A stretch of DNA of 64,000 nt from Roseateles_C aquae (GTDB lineage: Bacteria > Pseudomonadota > Gammaproteobacteria > Burkholderiales > Burkholderiaceae_C), in NCBI RefSeq assembly GCF_032337115.1, contig NZ_JAVXZY010000001.1, positions 744,001 to 808,000 on the forward strand, written 5' to 3'. A program made the translations under genes and the position numbers. This document shows, piece by piece, positions 1-9,065 of the stretch (within the stretch, counting starts at the first letter, position 1; each line of letters starts with the position of its first letter). The notes below the pieces were generated by a model that saw only the letters and a list, made by a program, of their open reading frames with translations, was not told the DNA's origin and searched no databases.

Positions 1-1944
1 GTTGTCCGGCGACAGTGCCCTGCGAAAGCTTTCGCCGTGAATCAGCGGCACGCGCTTGTCGGCGCCACCATAGGCAAGCAGCAGCGGCTGCCTGATGCTG
101 GCGGCGTGCGTCAGCGGCGAGTTGACCTTCAGATCGGCCGCGTCCTTCTCCCGGTCGCCCAGCACCACGGGCAGGCCATGCCGCTTGAAATCGTCGGAGA
201 CATCGGACCAGTTGACCGTGTGCAGCATGTCGAGATCGGTGACGCCCACCCAGGCCACGCCGCAGCGAAACAGCTCGGGATCGCGGATCAGGCCCATCAG
301 ACTGGCATAGCCGCCATAGCTGGCGCCGGCGATGGCGATTCGCTCGGGATCTGCAATGCCCTGCGCAATGGCCCAGCGGGCCGCGTCGGCCAGATCGTTT
401 TGCATCGCCTTGCCCCACTGGCGCCAGCCGGCTCGGGCATGGGCCGCACCGAAACCCTGGGTGCCACGGAACTGCGGCTGCAGCACGGCATAACCGCGCG
501 CCACCAGGAATTGCAGCTCCGCATCGAATTGCCACGACGGGCCGCGCACAAAGGGGCCGCCATGGACCAGCACCACCAGCGGCAAGCGCCTGGGCTGGCC
601 CTCGGCCTTGGCAGCGCGAGGCAGGCTGAGCCAGGCCGGCAGGCTCAGGCCGTCCCGCGCTGGAATCTGCACCATGTCCATGGCCGCCTGCTGCTTGGCG
701 TCGAGGTCAGGCCTTTGGGCGCCGAGGCGGACGAACTTGCCGGTCTCGCGTTGATAGAGGTAGTACAGCGTCGGCTGGATGTCGGCAAAAGCCTCGACCA
801 GCACCCAGGGCTGCTTGCCCGACCAAGGCAGCGACAGGCGATTCACGGTGCGCGGCAGCAGCTTGTCGATGCGCTCCTGCAACGCACGCACGCCCGGGTC
901 CTGCCACTGCGTCACTTCGGCATCGATGGTGAATCGCCAGCCGAGCACCTGGCCCTGGCTGCTGACGATATGGGCGTCGACATCAAAGGCGGGCGACTGC
1001 GCCAGCGGTTCGTCTGTCCAGCGGCCCGTTGCCGGGTCCAGCAACCACAGCGCCTGCTTGTCGCGCCCGCGCCGAGCACTGACGTAGAGCCGCCCGTCCT
1101 CGGCCACATGGCGCACCTGCAGATCGCCATCGCCGGTATAGCTGTTGAACTCACTCAGCGTCTTCCAAGCGCCTGATGCCGGATCGCGCCAGAGCAGCGC
1201 ACTCTGCGCGCCCTGCTGGGTCAGCACCACGCGCAACTCGCCTTGTGCATCGGCCCACCAGCCCACGGCGTGCAAAGGCGCTTCGATTTCCGTGCTGCGG
1301 CCGTTGCGGGTGTTCAGACGCAAGAGGCGGATGAAGCCAAGGGACTTGCCGTCAAAGGCTTCCGGGCGCAGCACCAGCACCTCGTCGCCGCTGCGCTGCG
1401 TGCTGCCATTGAGCAGATAGGTATTCCAGGGCTCCAGCCGCTGCGTGTCATTGCCATTGCGTGCCCAGACGCGCTGGCGCTCCACCAACTGCCTGAAGCC
1501 CGTGCCGTCATGATCGACCGCAAACAGGCCCGGCCCCGCATCGAGCTTGCCCTCGGGTGTCTCGTGATCGCCCAGCGTAAAGGCGAGCCGATCGGGGTTG
1601 ACCCAGACCACCTGCTGCACATCGGCGGCCTCGGAGCTGAAGGCCACCGTGGGCTTCAGGCTCGCCAGAGCCAGCACCGACAGCATCGCCCGGCCATGTG
1701 GCCCCATGACGATCATGGCCAGCCGCTTGCCGTCCGGCGACAGCACGGCGCCCATCATCTGTGGCGGGCGGAAATAGCGCTGCGCATCAGTTAGCGCACC
1801 ATTCAGCGCACCATTCAGCTCACCAGGCTGCGCATTGGCCTTGGCGTCGCCATCAGCCGCCCATGCGGGCAGCGCAAGTCCCCAGGGACAGGCCGCCAGC
1901 AGACCCAGGCCCAAGACACGTCGTCGGTGCTGGTCTGATTTCAT
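1..1944 (-). CDS. S9 family prolyl oligopeptidase-like peptidase, C-terminus cut by window edge
   Basis: Exported serine peptidase of the prolyl oligopeptidase family; it would cleave peptides in the periplasm or outside the cell. The ATG at 1944 is preceded by a strong GGAGGA site. The N-terminus (HRRRVLGLGLL then ALPAWA) is a signal peptide with a possible twin-arginine motif. A beta-propeller-like region of about 400 residues precedes the alpha/beta-hydrolase domain. The nucleophile is the Ser in GASYGGYA (about residue 541), and the Asp lies in YGGADKRVP. The catalytic His lies beyond base 1, so the gene is incomplete here (648 codons visible). The fold is confident; substrate preference (dipeptidyl, acylaminoacyl or oligopeptidase) cannot be told from this sequence. 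Confidence 0.93.
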   Translation of the reverse strand, partial: MKSDQHRRRVLGLGLLAACPWGLALPAWAADGDAKANAQPGELNGALNGALTDAQRYFRPPQMMGAVLSPDGKRLAMIVMGPHGRAMLSVLALASLKPTVAFSSEAADVQQVVWVNPDRLAFTLGDHETPEGKLDAGPGLFAVDHDGTGFRQLVERQRVWARNGNDTQRLEPWNTYLLNGSTQRSGDEVLVLRPEAFDGKSLGFIRLLRLNTRNGRSTEIEAPLHAVGWWADAQGELRVVLTQQGAQSALLWRDPASGAWKTLSEFNSYTGDGDLQVRHVAEDGRLYVSARRGRDKQALWLLDPATGRWTDEPLAQSPAFDVDAHIVSSQGQVLGWRFTIDAEVTQWQDPGVRALQERIDKLLPRTVNRLSLPWSGKQPWVLVEAFADIQPTLYYLYQRETGKFVRLGAQRPDLDAKQQAAMDMVQIPARDGLSLPAWLSLPRAAKAEGQPRRLPLVVLVHGGPFVRGPSWQFDAELQFLVARGYAVLQPQFRGTQGFGAAHARAGWRQWGKAMQNDLADAARWAIAQGIADPERIAIAGASYGGYASLMGLIRDPELFRCGVAWVGVTDLDMLHTVNWSDVSDDFKRHGLPVVLGDREKDAADLKVNSPLTHAASIRQPLLLAYGGADKRVPLIHGESFRRALSPDN

Positions 1945-2009
1945 TTGAGCATCCTCCACCATAGCTCAGGCCACTCCATTTAGATGCTAGGCATTGCAGG
2001 CATCCGAAT

Positions 2010-2044
2010 GGAAAACGGCCCCGACGTTCACACGCCGGGGCCGC
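2010..2044 (-). terminator. Rho-independent terminator of the TonB receptor gene
   Basis: An 11-bp GC-rich stem (CGGCCCCGACG pairing with CGCCGGGGCCG, one mismatch) is followed on the minus strand by TTTT. It begins about 20 bases past the receptor stop codon and separates that gene from the S9 peptidase. Confidence 0.8.
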
Positions 2045-2061
2045 CTCAAGACCGCTGTCGT

Positions 2062-4800
2062 TTAGAACTTGTAGTTGGCACCCAGCATCACGGTGCGGCC
2101 CCACTTGATGTATTCGGCCGGGCGATCCTTGGTACCGAAGTAGGTCTGGAAGGCCGAGTCGCTCAGGTTGTTCACCTGCAGGGTCAGGCCCAGGCCCTTG
2201 AACTGGCCGTCGTTGAAGTTGTAGCCGATCTGCGCATCGGTGATGTTTTCACCGACCACATAACGCAGCGAACGCGAGGCATCGAAGTTCTTGATTTCAC
2301 CGATGAAGTCGGAGCGGCGGCGCTGGCTCAGGCGCACCTCAAAACCATCCTTCTCGTAGTAGAAGGTCAGGTTGCTGACGGTCTTGGACAAGCCCGGCAG
2401 CGTGATGTCGGCCGAGCCCACCGAACTCTGGCTGTTCGGCTCGGCCTTGATCTTGATGCTGCTGTTGGTCAGGCTGGTGCTGGCGGTGATGCCAAAGCCC
2501 GACAGCGAGGGCGAGAACTGGCTGAAAGGCAGCGACACCGTCAGCTCTACACCGCTGAGATTGCCGCCCTGGCCGTTGTAGGGCGCGGTGAAGTCACCCA
2601 TGGTTTGTGTCGGTGGCGCGCCGACCGGCGGCACATAGCCGCTGACGAACTTCGAGAAGTCGTAGCTGTTGCTCTGCGTGTAGATATAGCTGGTCAGCTT
2701 CTTGTAGAAAGCGGCGGCAGCGAAGTAGGCCTTGGTACCGAAGTACTTCTCGTAGGACAGGTCCAGCGCATCGGCGCGCCAGGGATCCAGCTTGGGATTG
2801 CCGCCGGTGGCACCGGGCTTGCCGCTGGTCTTGTCCACGCCGAAATCAATGCCGGCGCGCAACTGGTCCAGACGCGGACGGGCCACCTGCTTGGCCACGG
2901 CCAAGCGCAGTGTCTGATCGCTGCCCAGATCGAAGGCCAGGTTCAGCGCAGGCAGCACATCGGTCATGCTCTTGCCGTCGTTGATGGGCTTGAGCTCGCT
3001 GCCGGCGGGCGCGGTAGAGTCCCAGTAATGCGAGTCGGAGGACTGCTTGACGCTCTGAATCTGCAGACCCACGTTGCCGCGCACCGGAATCGAGCCCCAG
3101 GTGCTGTCGATATTGGCCTTGACGAAGGCCGTGGTGATCTTCTCGCGTGCTTCCCAGGAATTGCCGACCTTGTCGTGGTACTGGTTCTCCGCCAGGCTGT
3201 AGTTCATGTACTTGGCGACAACGCCGGGCACATTGAAGGACGGGATCGAGGCCAGATTGGAGCCGGCAAAGCTCAGGTCCACCGGCGAATACTGCAGCTC
3301 GGAGGCGATCGGTGCCTCTGCCCCGTTGAGGTTGATATTGCCCTCGGGCTGCTGCTTGGTCTTCTTGCGATCGGCGTAGTTCACGCCCAGGTGGAAGTCG
3401 GAGAACAGCTTGTTCATAGCTGCCGGTGCCGGCACCTTGGCTTCCAGCTTCAGGCTGCCCAGCTCGTCGGCAACATGCTGAATGCGTGCATAGCCCGAGC
3501 CATAGATGCTGTTGCGCAGGAACAGCTTGCTGGCATCCGAGTAGTTCAGCGTCGGATTCATCGTGGCGAAGCCGTCGCTGGGGAAGGCCAGCGTCAGCGT
3601 GTCGAACTGCTTGGCGGGCACCAGCTGGGTGTTGATTTCCAGATTGGTTTCATCGCGATTGGCCTTCGAATAGCTGGCGTCGGCGTTCAGCGCCACATCC
3701 GCCACCTTGAAGGCATTGTTCCAAGCGATCGAGCTGATCTTGTCATCGCGGTTGTTGTACTGGCCGCGCACCAGCGGGTAGACGTTGGTGACCACGCCGC
3801 CCGTCAGCGTCTGGTTGCCGTTGACGGTGGCCTTGGTCCAGACGCAGTCCGGCTTGCAGGGGTAGTCGCCGTTGTAATAGAAGTGCGATTCGAACTGGTT
3901 GGCCGTGTCCGTCTGGTTGGACTTGGACGCAAACAGGTCCACCGTGCTGGTCCAGTCCTTGGAGGCCTTGACCTCCAGCGTTGCCATCAGGCCGTCACGC
4001 TTGTTGACGCCGGTGCGACGCAGTGCCTTGATGCCATCGGTATCAAAGGTGTTGGCGGGGATGCCCACGCGCGGGTTCTGCGCCCAGGGCTCGTAGGTGC
4101 CAGTCTGGTTCTCGGCCACCGGGGTTTCCAGGTGTGCAAAGCCAATCGCCAGGCCCACGGTGCGATCATTGAACTGATCGATGTAGCTGGCGCTGATGCG
4201 ATTGCCACTGGCCTTGGCATTGGCGGCCGAGCCCAGCGAGTTGTTGGAGAGGCGGCCACCCAGGGTCGTCACGCGGCTGCCAAAGCTCAGCGGACGCACC
4301 GATTTCATGTCCAGTGTCCCCGACAGGCCTTGACCCACCAGGCCCGCATCGGGCGTCTTGAACACCGTCACGCCGGCGAGCAGCTCGGAGGGGTAGACGT
4401 CGAATTCCACGCTGCGGTTGTCGCCGGTGCTGACCAGCTCACGACCATTCAGCAGCGTGGTGGCGAAGTCGGGCGAGAGGCCGCGAACGCTGATCACCTG
4501 GGCGCGGCCCGCCACACGCTGAGCCGACAGGCCCGGCAGACGGGCGATGGACTCGGCAATGCTGTTGTCGGGCAGCTTGCCGATGTCTTCGGCGGACACG
4601 GCCTCAACGATGGAGTCAGAGTTCTTCTTGACGGAGATCGCCGCCTCGATGCCCTTGCGGATGCCGGTCACGGTCACGGAGTCCAGCGTGGTCGGGCTTT
4701 GCTGCTGCGCATAGGCAGCGCCGGCCATCACCAGCAGCGTGCAGCCTGCAACAACGGGACTGACGCGAAACAGCTCGCGCTTGATCGGGGAAGGTTTCAT
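2062..4800 (-). CDS. TonB-dependent outer-membrane receptor (Xanthomonas/Caulobacter carbohydrate type)
   Basis: 912-residue outer-membrane receptor. The ATG at 4800 is preferred over the adjacent GTG at 4803 because it gives GGAG a 7-base spacing. A signal peptide ends near AGAAYA. A TonB-box-like DSVTVTG follows, then the plug domain with DSIVEAVSAEDIGKLPDNSI and a beta-barrel ending in an aromatic residue (NYKF). The opening of the plug is characteristic of the TIGR01782 TonB-Xanth-Caul family, whose characterised members import oligosaccharides or similar nutrients. It lies next to two glucokinase genes and has a HexR-like palindrome about 250 bases upstream, so a sugar substrate is likely. 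The exact ligand is unknown. Confidence 0.93.
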   Translation of the reverse strand: MKPSPIKRELFRVSPVVAGCTLLVMAGAAYAQQQSPTTLDSVTVTGIRKGIEAAISVKKNSDSIVEAVSAEDIGKLPDNSIAESIARLPGLSAQRVAGRAQVISVRGLSPDFATTLLNGRELVSTGDNRSVEFDVYPSELLAGVTVFKTPDAGLVGQGLSGTLDMKSVRPLSFGSRVTTLGGRLSNNSLGSAANAKASGNRISASYIDQFNDRTVGLAIGFAHLETPVAENQTGTYEPWAQNPRVGIPANTFDTDGIKALRRTGVNKRDGLMATLEVKASKDWTSTVDLFASKSNQTDTANQFESHFYYNGDYPCKPDCVWTKATVNGNQTLTGGVVTNVYPLVRGQYNNRDDKISSIAWNNAFKVADVALNADASYSKANRDETNLEINTQLVPAKQFDTLTLAFPSDGFATMNPTLNYSDASKLFLRNSIYGSGYARIQHVADELGSLKLEAKVPAPAAMNKLFSDFHLGVNYADRKKTKQQPEGNINLNGAEAPIASELQYSPVDLSFAGSNLASIPSFNVPGVVAKYMNYSLAENQYHDKVGNSWEAREKITTAFVKANIDSTWGSIPVRGNVGLQIQSVKQSSDSHYWDSTAPAGSELKPINDGKSMTDVLPALNLAFDLGSDQTLRLAVAKQVARPRLDQLRAGIDFGVDKTSGKPGATGGNPKLDPWRADALDLSYEKYFGTKAYFAAAAFYKKLTSYIYTQSNSYDFSKFVSGYVPPVGAPPTQTMGDFTAPYNGQGGNLSGVELTVSLPFSQFSPSLSGFGITASTSLTNSSIKIKAEPNSQSSVGSADITLPGLSKTVSNLTFYYEKDGFEVRLSQRRRSDFIGEIKNFDASRSLRYVVGENITDAQIGYNFNDGQFKGLGLTLQVNNLSDSAFQTYFGTKDRPAEYIKWGRTVMLGANYKF

Positions 4801-5049
4801 CACTTGTCTCCTGAAGCTCTCTGTACAACATGGGCCCCGTCTCGCTTCTGCCTGGCCCGAAGCGGCGGGATCTGGAACTCTGGTATGAAAGAATTTTGTA
4901 CTAAAACTAGATCTTTAGCCAATTCAAGGCAAACCCTAGGTTTTGCCGAAAATCTGTCGTTTAAACCGCAATTTACAGCATTTTAAGCGATCAACCCGTC
5001 ATTCAAGGGGGTCGATCTTCCGTCTTGATGTCTACTTTACCGATCTGTT

Positions 5050-5064
5050 TGTAGCTCAACTACA
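5050..5064. promoter_or_regulatory. HexR-type operator upstream of the TonB receptor
   Basis: TGTAGCTCAACTACA is a perfect TGTAG-N5-CTACA palindrome, followed by a further CTACA-like half site at 5069-5073. It matches the general form of published HexR operators (TGTA...TACA with an AT-rich centre in gammaproteobacteria). It lies in the 295-base gap between the free glucokinase and the receptor start, positioned to control the receptor. Binding by the nearby RpiR domain is inference. Confidence 0.7.
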
Positions 5065-5095
5065 TTTACTACATCAATGCTGATGGTGGCAGCGA

Positions 5096-6082
5096 TCACT
5101 GCCTCAAGGCCTGGGCGGCGCCGTCCAGCGCCACCAGGGTGTCGGTGATCAGTGCGCTGGGAATCTGGGCCAGATAGGCCTGGAAGCGCCCCTTGGCCTC
5201 AAAGCGCTCGCGAAAGGCCGAGGCGAAGAATCGGTCGCCCAGCCTCGGCACGATGCCGCCACCGATATAGACGCCGCCGCGTGCCCCCAGCGTCAGCGCG
5301 ACGCTGCCGGCAAAGCTGCCCAGCAAGGCACAGAACTGATCCACCGTCCGCCCCGCCACCGCATCCTGGCCGGCCAGGCCGCGCTGCACGATCTGCTCGG
5401 CGCTCAGCGCCTCGGCCGGCTGCCCAAGCACAGCAGCCACACAGCGATGCAGCAGCGGCAAACCAATCCCTGACAGCAGCCGCTCGGCCGACACATGGGT
5501 GAACTCACGCCGCGCCTGCGCCAGCAGCGCACTTTCGAAATCATCGGCCGGCGCCAGCGTGGCATGGCCACCCTCGCCCGGCAGCGGCACCCAGCGCGAG
5601 CCCAGCTGCAAGAGTCCGGCCACGCCCAGGCCCGTGCCTGGCCCGATCACCGCCAGCGTGCCGCGCGGATCGGGCGCGGCACCGTGGCAGCGCAGCTGTG
5701 TCGGCCGCAGGCCGGGCAAGGCCAGGGCCAAGGCCTCGAAATCATTGAGCAGCAGCAGCTCACGCAGGCCCAGCTCGCTGCACAGCTGCGCCGGGGTCAG
5801 GCGCCAATGGCTGTTGGTCAGCTCCAGCGTCTCGCCTCCCACGGCCGTGGCCACCGCCATGGCCATGCGCACCGGCCGCGGCGCCGCCAGGCCTGTCAGC
5901 CCACGCAGCCCGTCCAGATAGGCCAGAACCGCCTCGGCTGGGCCGGCATGATCGGCAACCAGCAGCGCCTGCACATGGCTGGGCCGCGACGTGGCATCGG
6001 CCAGCCAGCCAAAGCGGGCATTGCTGCCGCCGATATCGGCCACCAGGGCCGGCCAGCCCGCGCCTGTATCAGGCCGGCTCAC
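5096..6082 (-). CDS. glk: Glucokinase (ROK-independent, bacterial Glk family)
   Basis: Phosphorylates glucose to glucose-6-phosphate with ATP in the cytoplasm, feeding the Entner-Doudoroff or glycolytic route. The product has the ATP-binding ADIGGSNARFGW near the N-terminus, the catalytic-Asp segment LLLLNDFEALALALP, the GPGTGLGVAG loop, GEGGHA and the C-terminal GGGIVPRLG motif. The open frame reaches a TTG at 6169, but that codon lies inside an operator-like repeat. The GTG at 6082, preceded by GGGGGCGAG, gives 328 residues, close to the family norm, so it is chosen; GTG at 6106 or 6139 is possible. A second glucokinase domain is encoded divergently at 6523. Confidence 0.93.
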   Translation of the reverse strand: MSRPDTGAGWPALVADIGGSNARFGWLADATSRPSHVQALLVADHAGPAEAVLAYLDGLRGLTGLAAPRPVRMAMAVATAVGGETLELTNSHWRLTPAQLCSELGLRELLLLNDFEALALALPGLRPTQLRCHGAAPDPRGTLAVIGPGTGLGVAGLLQLGSRWVPLPGEGGHATLAPADDFESALLAQARREFTHVSAERLLSGIGLPLLHRCVAAVLGQPAEALSAEQIVQRGLAGQDAVAGRTVDQFCALLGSFAGSVALTLGARGGVYIGGGIVPRLGDRFFASAFRERFEAKGRFQAYLAQIPSALITDTLVALDGAAQALRQ

Positions 6083-6156
6083 GCGCTCGCCCCCGAAGGC
6101 CAGCACCGAGCGATGAATCTCATCCGCCGCACCGTTCACCCACTTTCCGCACTTGA

Positions 6157-6204
6157 TGTAGTTTTGCAAAAATTCCTGCGATGCATAACAGTAGCAAAAC
6201 TACA
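6157..6204. promoter_or_regulatory. HexR-type operator pair upstream of glk
   Basis: An 11-bp perfect inverted repeat, TGTAGTTTTGC at 6157-6167 and GCAAAACTACA at 6194-6204, spans this region. The right part reads AGTAGCAAAACTACA (6190-6204), one base off the TGTAG-N5-CTACA consensus; the left part is a half site. It sits 75-120 bases upstream of the chosen glk start and within the glk/glk-rpiR divergent gap. Confidence 0.65.
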
Positions 6205-6377
6205 TGATGGCCGCAAGAGGTAAAGTGCCAGCCGCGACGAGACACGCTCGCATTCCTCAAGAAACGGGCTCAAGTCATTGATTTACATTGGCGAGACGGC
6301 CGTCTGACGGGAAGCGCCGCACGGCAAGGGATTCACCATCGCCTTCGGACTCCGGGCTAGCACCCTTGCCGCAATGC

Positions 6378-6392
6378 TGTAGTCACGCTACA
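6378..6392. promoter_or_regulatory. HexR-type operator upstream of the glucokinase-RpiR fusion
   Basis: TGTAGTCACGCTACA is a perfect TGTAG-N5-CTACA palindrome 131 bases before the fusion gene, with an extra half site CACTACAG just downstream (6396-6403). It would allow autoregulation by the RpiR domain. Confidence 0.7.
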
Positions 6393-6522
6393 CCCTCACT
6401 ACAGCCAGATGCTTCTTGCGCACCAGCATCAAGGGCCACGCTGATAATCGCCAGCATCAGGCGGGCCCGATGGCTTCCGCCACGCCCCCTGGGCCTGATG
6501 CGCCTCTGACAAAAAACCGACC

Positions 6523-8424
6523 ATGCTTGCTTTTGACAGCCCCCGACTGATTGCCGACATCGGCGGCACCTATGCGCGCTTTGCGCTGGAGCGGTCGCAG
6601 GGCGAGTTCAGCCAGATTGCGCTGCTGCGTTGCGCCGACTACGCAGATTTCCACGCCGCCATCAGCCATTACCTGGACGGCCTGGGCGGCGTCAGCATCG
6701 AGCACGCGGCGATCGCGATTGCCAACCCGGTCGAAGGCGACCAGGTGCGCATGACCAACTACCACTGGCAGTTCAGCATCGAGGAGATGCGCCAGCGCCT
6801 GGGACTGGACACGCTGGTGGTCGTCAATGACTTCACCGCGCTGGCGATGGCGCTGCCGCGCCTGGGCCCCCGCGACCTGCGTCAGATCGGCGGCGGCGAG
6901 GCGCGCAAGAACAGCGTGATCGGCCTGCTCGGCTCGGGCTCGGGCCTGGGCGTTTCCGGCCTGATTCCAGCCGGCGAGAGCTGGATCTCGCTGGGCTCGG
7001 AAGGTGGCCACACCAGTTTTTCGCCGCGCGACGAACGCGAGATCGCCGTGCTGCGCCATGCCTGGACGCAGTTCGATCACGTCTCCTTCGAGCGCCTGGT
7101 CTCCGGGCCGGGGCTGGAGCTGATCTACCGCGCACTGGCCGAACGCGCCGGCACCGCCGACCGCGGCCTGACCGCGCCCGAGATCACCCAGCAGGCGCTG
7201 GAAGGCAGCGACCCGGTCTGCGCCGAAACGCTGGAGGTGTTCTGCGCCCTGCTGGGCACGGCTGCCGCGAATCTGGCCGTCACGCTGGGGGCGCTGGGCG
7301 GCATTTATATCGGCGGCGGCATCGTGCCGCGGCTGGGCGAGTATTTCGACCGCTCACCGTTTCGCCAGCGTTTTGAAGACAAGGGCCGCTTCAGCGCCTA
7401 TGTGGCGGGCATCCCGACCTTCATCATCACCGCCGAGCACGCCACCTTCAACGGTGCCTCGGCCATTCTGGAAGCTCAGCTGCGCAGCCTGCAAACGGCC
7501 GCCGGTTCGGCCATCCTGGGCCAGATCCGCCGCGCGCGCAGCGAGCTGTCGCCGGCCGAGTTGCGCGTGGCCGAGCATGTTCTGGCCCATGCCCGCGATG
7601 TGCTGAATGCGCCGATTGCCGACATCGCCCGTGCCGCGCAGGTCAGCCAGCCGACGGTGATCCGCTTCTGCCGCTCGCTGGGCTGCGAAGGCCTGTCGGA
7701 CTTCAAGCTGCGCCTGGCCTCGGGCCTGACCGGCACGGTGCCGGTGACCCATACCCAGGTGAACCTGGATGACTCGATGGTCGAGCTGGGCGCCAAGGTG
7801 CTCGGCAACACCGCCTCGGCCATCCTGCAGCTACGCGGCCAACTGAACCGCGACATGATCGATCGCGCGATCGAGCTGCTGCTGCATGCCGGCCGGATCG
7901 ACTTCTATGCCGTTGGCCACTACGGTGTGGTGGCCCAGGACGCGCAGTTCAAGTTCCTGCGCTTCGGCGTCTCCTGCGCCGCCTATACCGACCCGCGCCT
8001 GCAGTCGCTGGCGGCCGATGTGCTGCGCCCCGGCGATGTGGCCGTCATCATCAGCAGCAGCGGCCGGCTGCCGGAGCTGCTGGAGGTGGTGGAGAAGGCG
8101 CGCGCCCGCGGTGCGGCCGTGCTGGCGATCACCGCCAGCCAGTCGCCGCTGGCGCGCAAGGCCGATGCCTGCCTGATCGTCGACCACATCGAGGATGTGG
8201 CCACCCACCTGCCCATGGTCAGCCGCATCCTGCATCTGCTGATCATCGACATCCTCGCCGTCGGTGTGGCGATGCGGCGCAACCCGGAAGTGATGCAGCA
8301 GCTCGACGAAGACGACCGCGCCGCCCTGCAGCAGGCCCAGGGCAGCAAGCCGGCGGCACGCACAGCAGCGCCCGGCATCAGCATGGCCGCGCCGCTGGCC
8401 AAGCTGACCTCGCACTCACGCTGA
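6523..8424 (+). CDS. glk: Bifunctional glucokinase / RpiR (HexR-type) transcriptional regulator
   Basis: 633 residues combining an enzyme and a repressor. Residues 1-320 form a glucokinase (ADIGGTYARF at 11-20, VVNDFTALAMALP, GSGSGLGVSG, GSEGGHTSF, GGGIVPRLG). Residues about 330-400 form an RpiR helix-turn-helix with recognition region PIADIARAAQVSQPTVIRF (363-381). Residues about 455-590 are a SIS sugar-phosphate-binding domain (IDFYAVGHYG, VAVIISSSGR). Such fusions are known in Burkholderiales; the RpiR part is HexR-like, a family that senses 2-keto-3-deoxy-6-phosphogluconate. No good Shine-Dalgarno precedes the ATG, so expression may be low. Nearby TGTAG-N5-CTACA palindromes are its probable targets. 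Confidence 0.95.
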   Translation: MLAFDSPRLIADIGGTYARFALERSQGEFSQIALLRCADYADFHAAISHYLDGLGGVSIEHAAIAIANPVEGDQVRMTNYHWQFSIEEMRQRLGLDTLVVVNDFTALAMALPRLGPRDLRQIGGGEARKNSVIGLLGSGSGLGVSGLIPAGESWISLGSEGGHTSFSPRDEREIAVLRHAWTQFDHVSFERLVSGPGLELIYRALAERAGTADRGLTAPEITQQALEGSDPVCAETLEVFCALLGTAAANLAVTLGALGGIYIGGGIVPRLGEYFDRSPFRQRFEDKGRFSAYVAGIPTFIITAEHATFNGASAILEAQLRSLQTAAGSAILGQIRRARSELSPAELRVAEHVLAHARDVLNAPIADIARAAQVSQPTVIRFCRSLGCEGLSDFKLRLASGLTGTVPVTHTQVNLDDSMVELGAKVLGNTASAILQLRGQLNRDMIDRAIELLLHAGRIDFYAVGHYGVVAQDAQFKFLRFGVSCAAYTDPRLQSLAADVLRPGDVAVIISSSGRLPELLEVVEKARARGAAVLAITASQSPLARKADACLIVDHIEDVATHLPMVSRILHLLIIDILAVGVAMRRNPEVMQQLDEDDRAALQQAQGSKPAARTAAPGISMAAPLAKLTSHSR

Positions 8425-8434
8425 GCCTGACGCT

Positions 8435-9052
8435 TCAGCTGATGTCGTCCGGCTCGGCCGCGCGCTTGCGGCCATTGATCATCGCGGCGATCAGGTTCTC
8501 GCGATGCCGCCAGCTGGTGAACAGCACGCCAGCGACGTGGGCAGCGATCAAGGCCCCGATCAGCAGGGCCAGCGCCGCGTGCAGCTGCTCCAGCCAGGCA
8601 TAGCCCCAGAGCCAATCGCTGGTGTAGAGCCAGCCGCTCAGGCCCAGCGCGGCACTGAATGCCAACAGTGCCAGCACCATCCAGCCGCCCAGCGGGTTGT
8701 GGCCGATATAGCGCGGCTCGCGCCCGGCCAGCAGCAGGCGCAGATAGCGCCAGCCCGCCCGCGGGCCACGCACGAATTGCCTGAAGCGCGCATAGGCACT
8801 GCCGCAGCAGCCCCAGACGCTGCGCAACAGCACCAGGCCCAGCGCCAGATAGCCGGCGCCATGATGCAGCCATTCAAAGCCCTGCTCACCCAGCTCAGCA
8901 AACAGCGAGCCGCTGAACCAGCCCGTCAGCAAGGCGAGCAGCACCGAGGCTGCCAGCAGCACATGGCACAGGCGCACCAGCCCATCCCAGACCGGCAGCG
9001 TGGCCGGCACTGGGGGCTGACGCTTGTGCCGCGCTGCAGCGCGCGCCTCCAC
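8435..9052 (-). CDS. Cytochrome b561-family diheme membrane protein
   Basis: About 205 residues with four predicted membrane helices, each carrying a candidate haem-ligand His (RLCHVLL, WLHHGAGY, EQLHAAL, IAAHVAG). This matches the cytochrome b561 / Ni-Fe-hydrogenase cytochrome b-like family that moves electrons across or within the inner membrane. The GTG at 9052 lies 14 bases after the upstream PepSY stop codon; a longer in-frame extension runs through the PepSY gene and is rejected as a shadow. Co-transcription with the PepSY protein suggests a small redox module at the end of the iron-uptake operon. Electron donor and acceptor are unknown. Confidence 0.82.
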   Translation of the reverse strand: MEARAAARHKRQPPVPATLPVWDGLVRLCHVLLAASVLLALLTGWFSGSLFAELGEQGFEWLHHGAGYLALGLVLLRSVWGCCGSAYARFRQFVRGPRAGWRYLRLLLAGREPRYIGHNPLGGWMVLALLAFSAALGLSGWLYTSDWLWGYAWLEQLHAALALLIGALIAAHVAGVLFTSWRHRENLIAAMINGRKRAAEPDDIS

Positions 9053-9065
9053 CCTCAGGCCACCG

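Noticed and set aside
4890..4912. Extra HexR site TAGTTTTAGTACA before the TonB receptor
   Set aside because: Only loosely palindromic and lacks the TGTAG/CTACA arms; left out of the site list.
1984..4986. 1000-codon plus-strand open frame opposite the TonB receptor
   Set aside because: It mirrors a clear receptor gene, has repetitive His/Gln/Ala/Gly-rich composition and no domain; it is a high-GC antisense shadow.
6083..6169. N-terminal extension of the free glucokinase to TTG 6169
   Set aside because: The added residues are unlike the family and would overlap an operator-like repeat.
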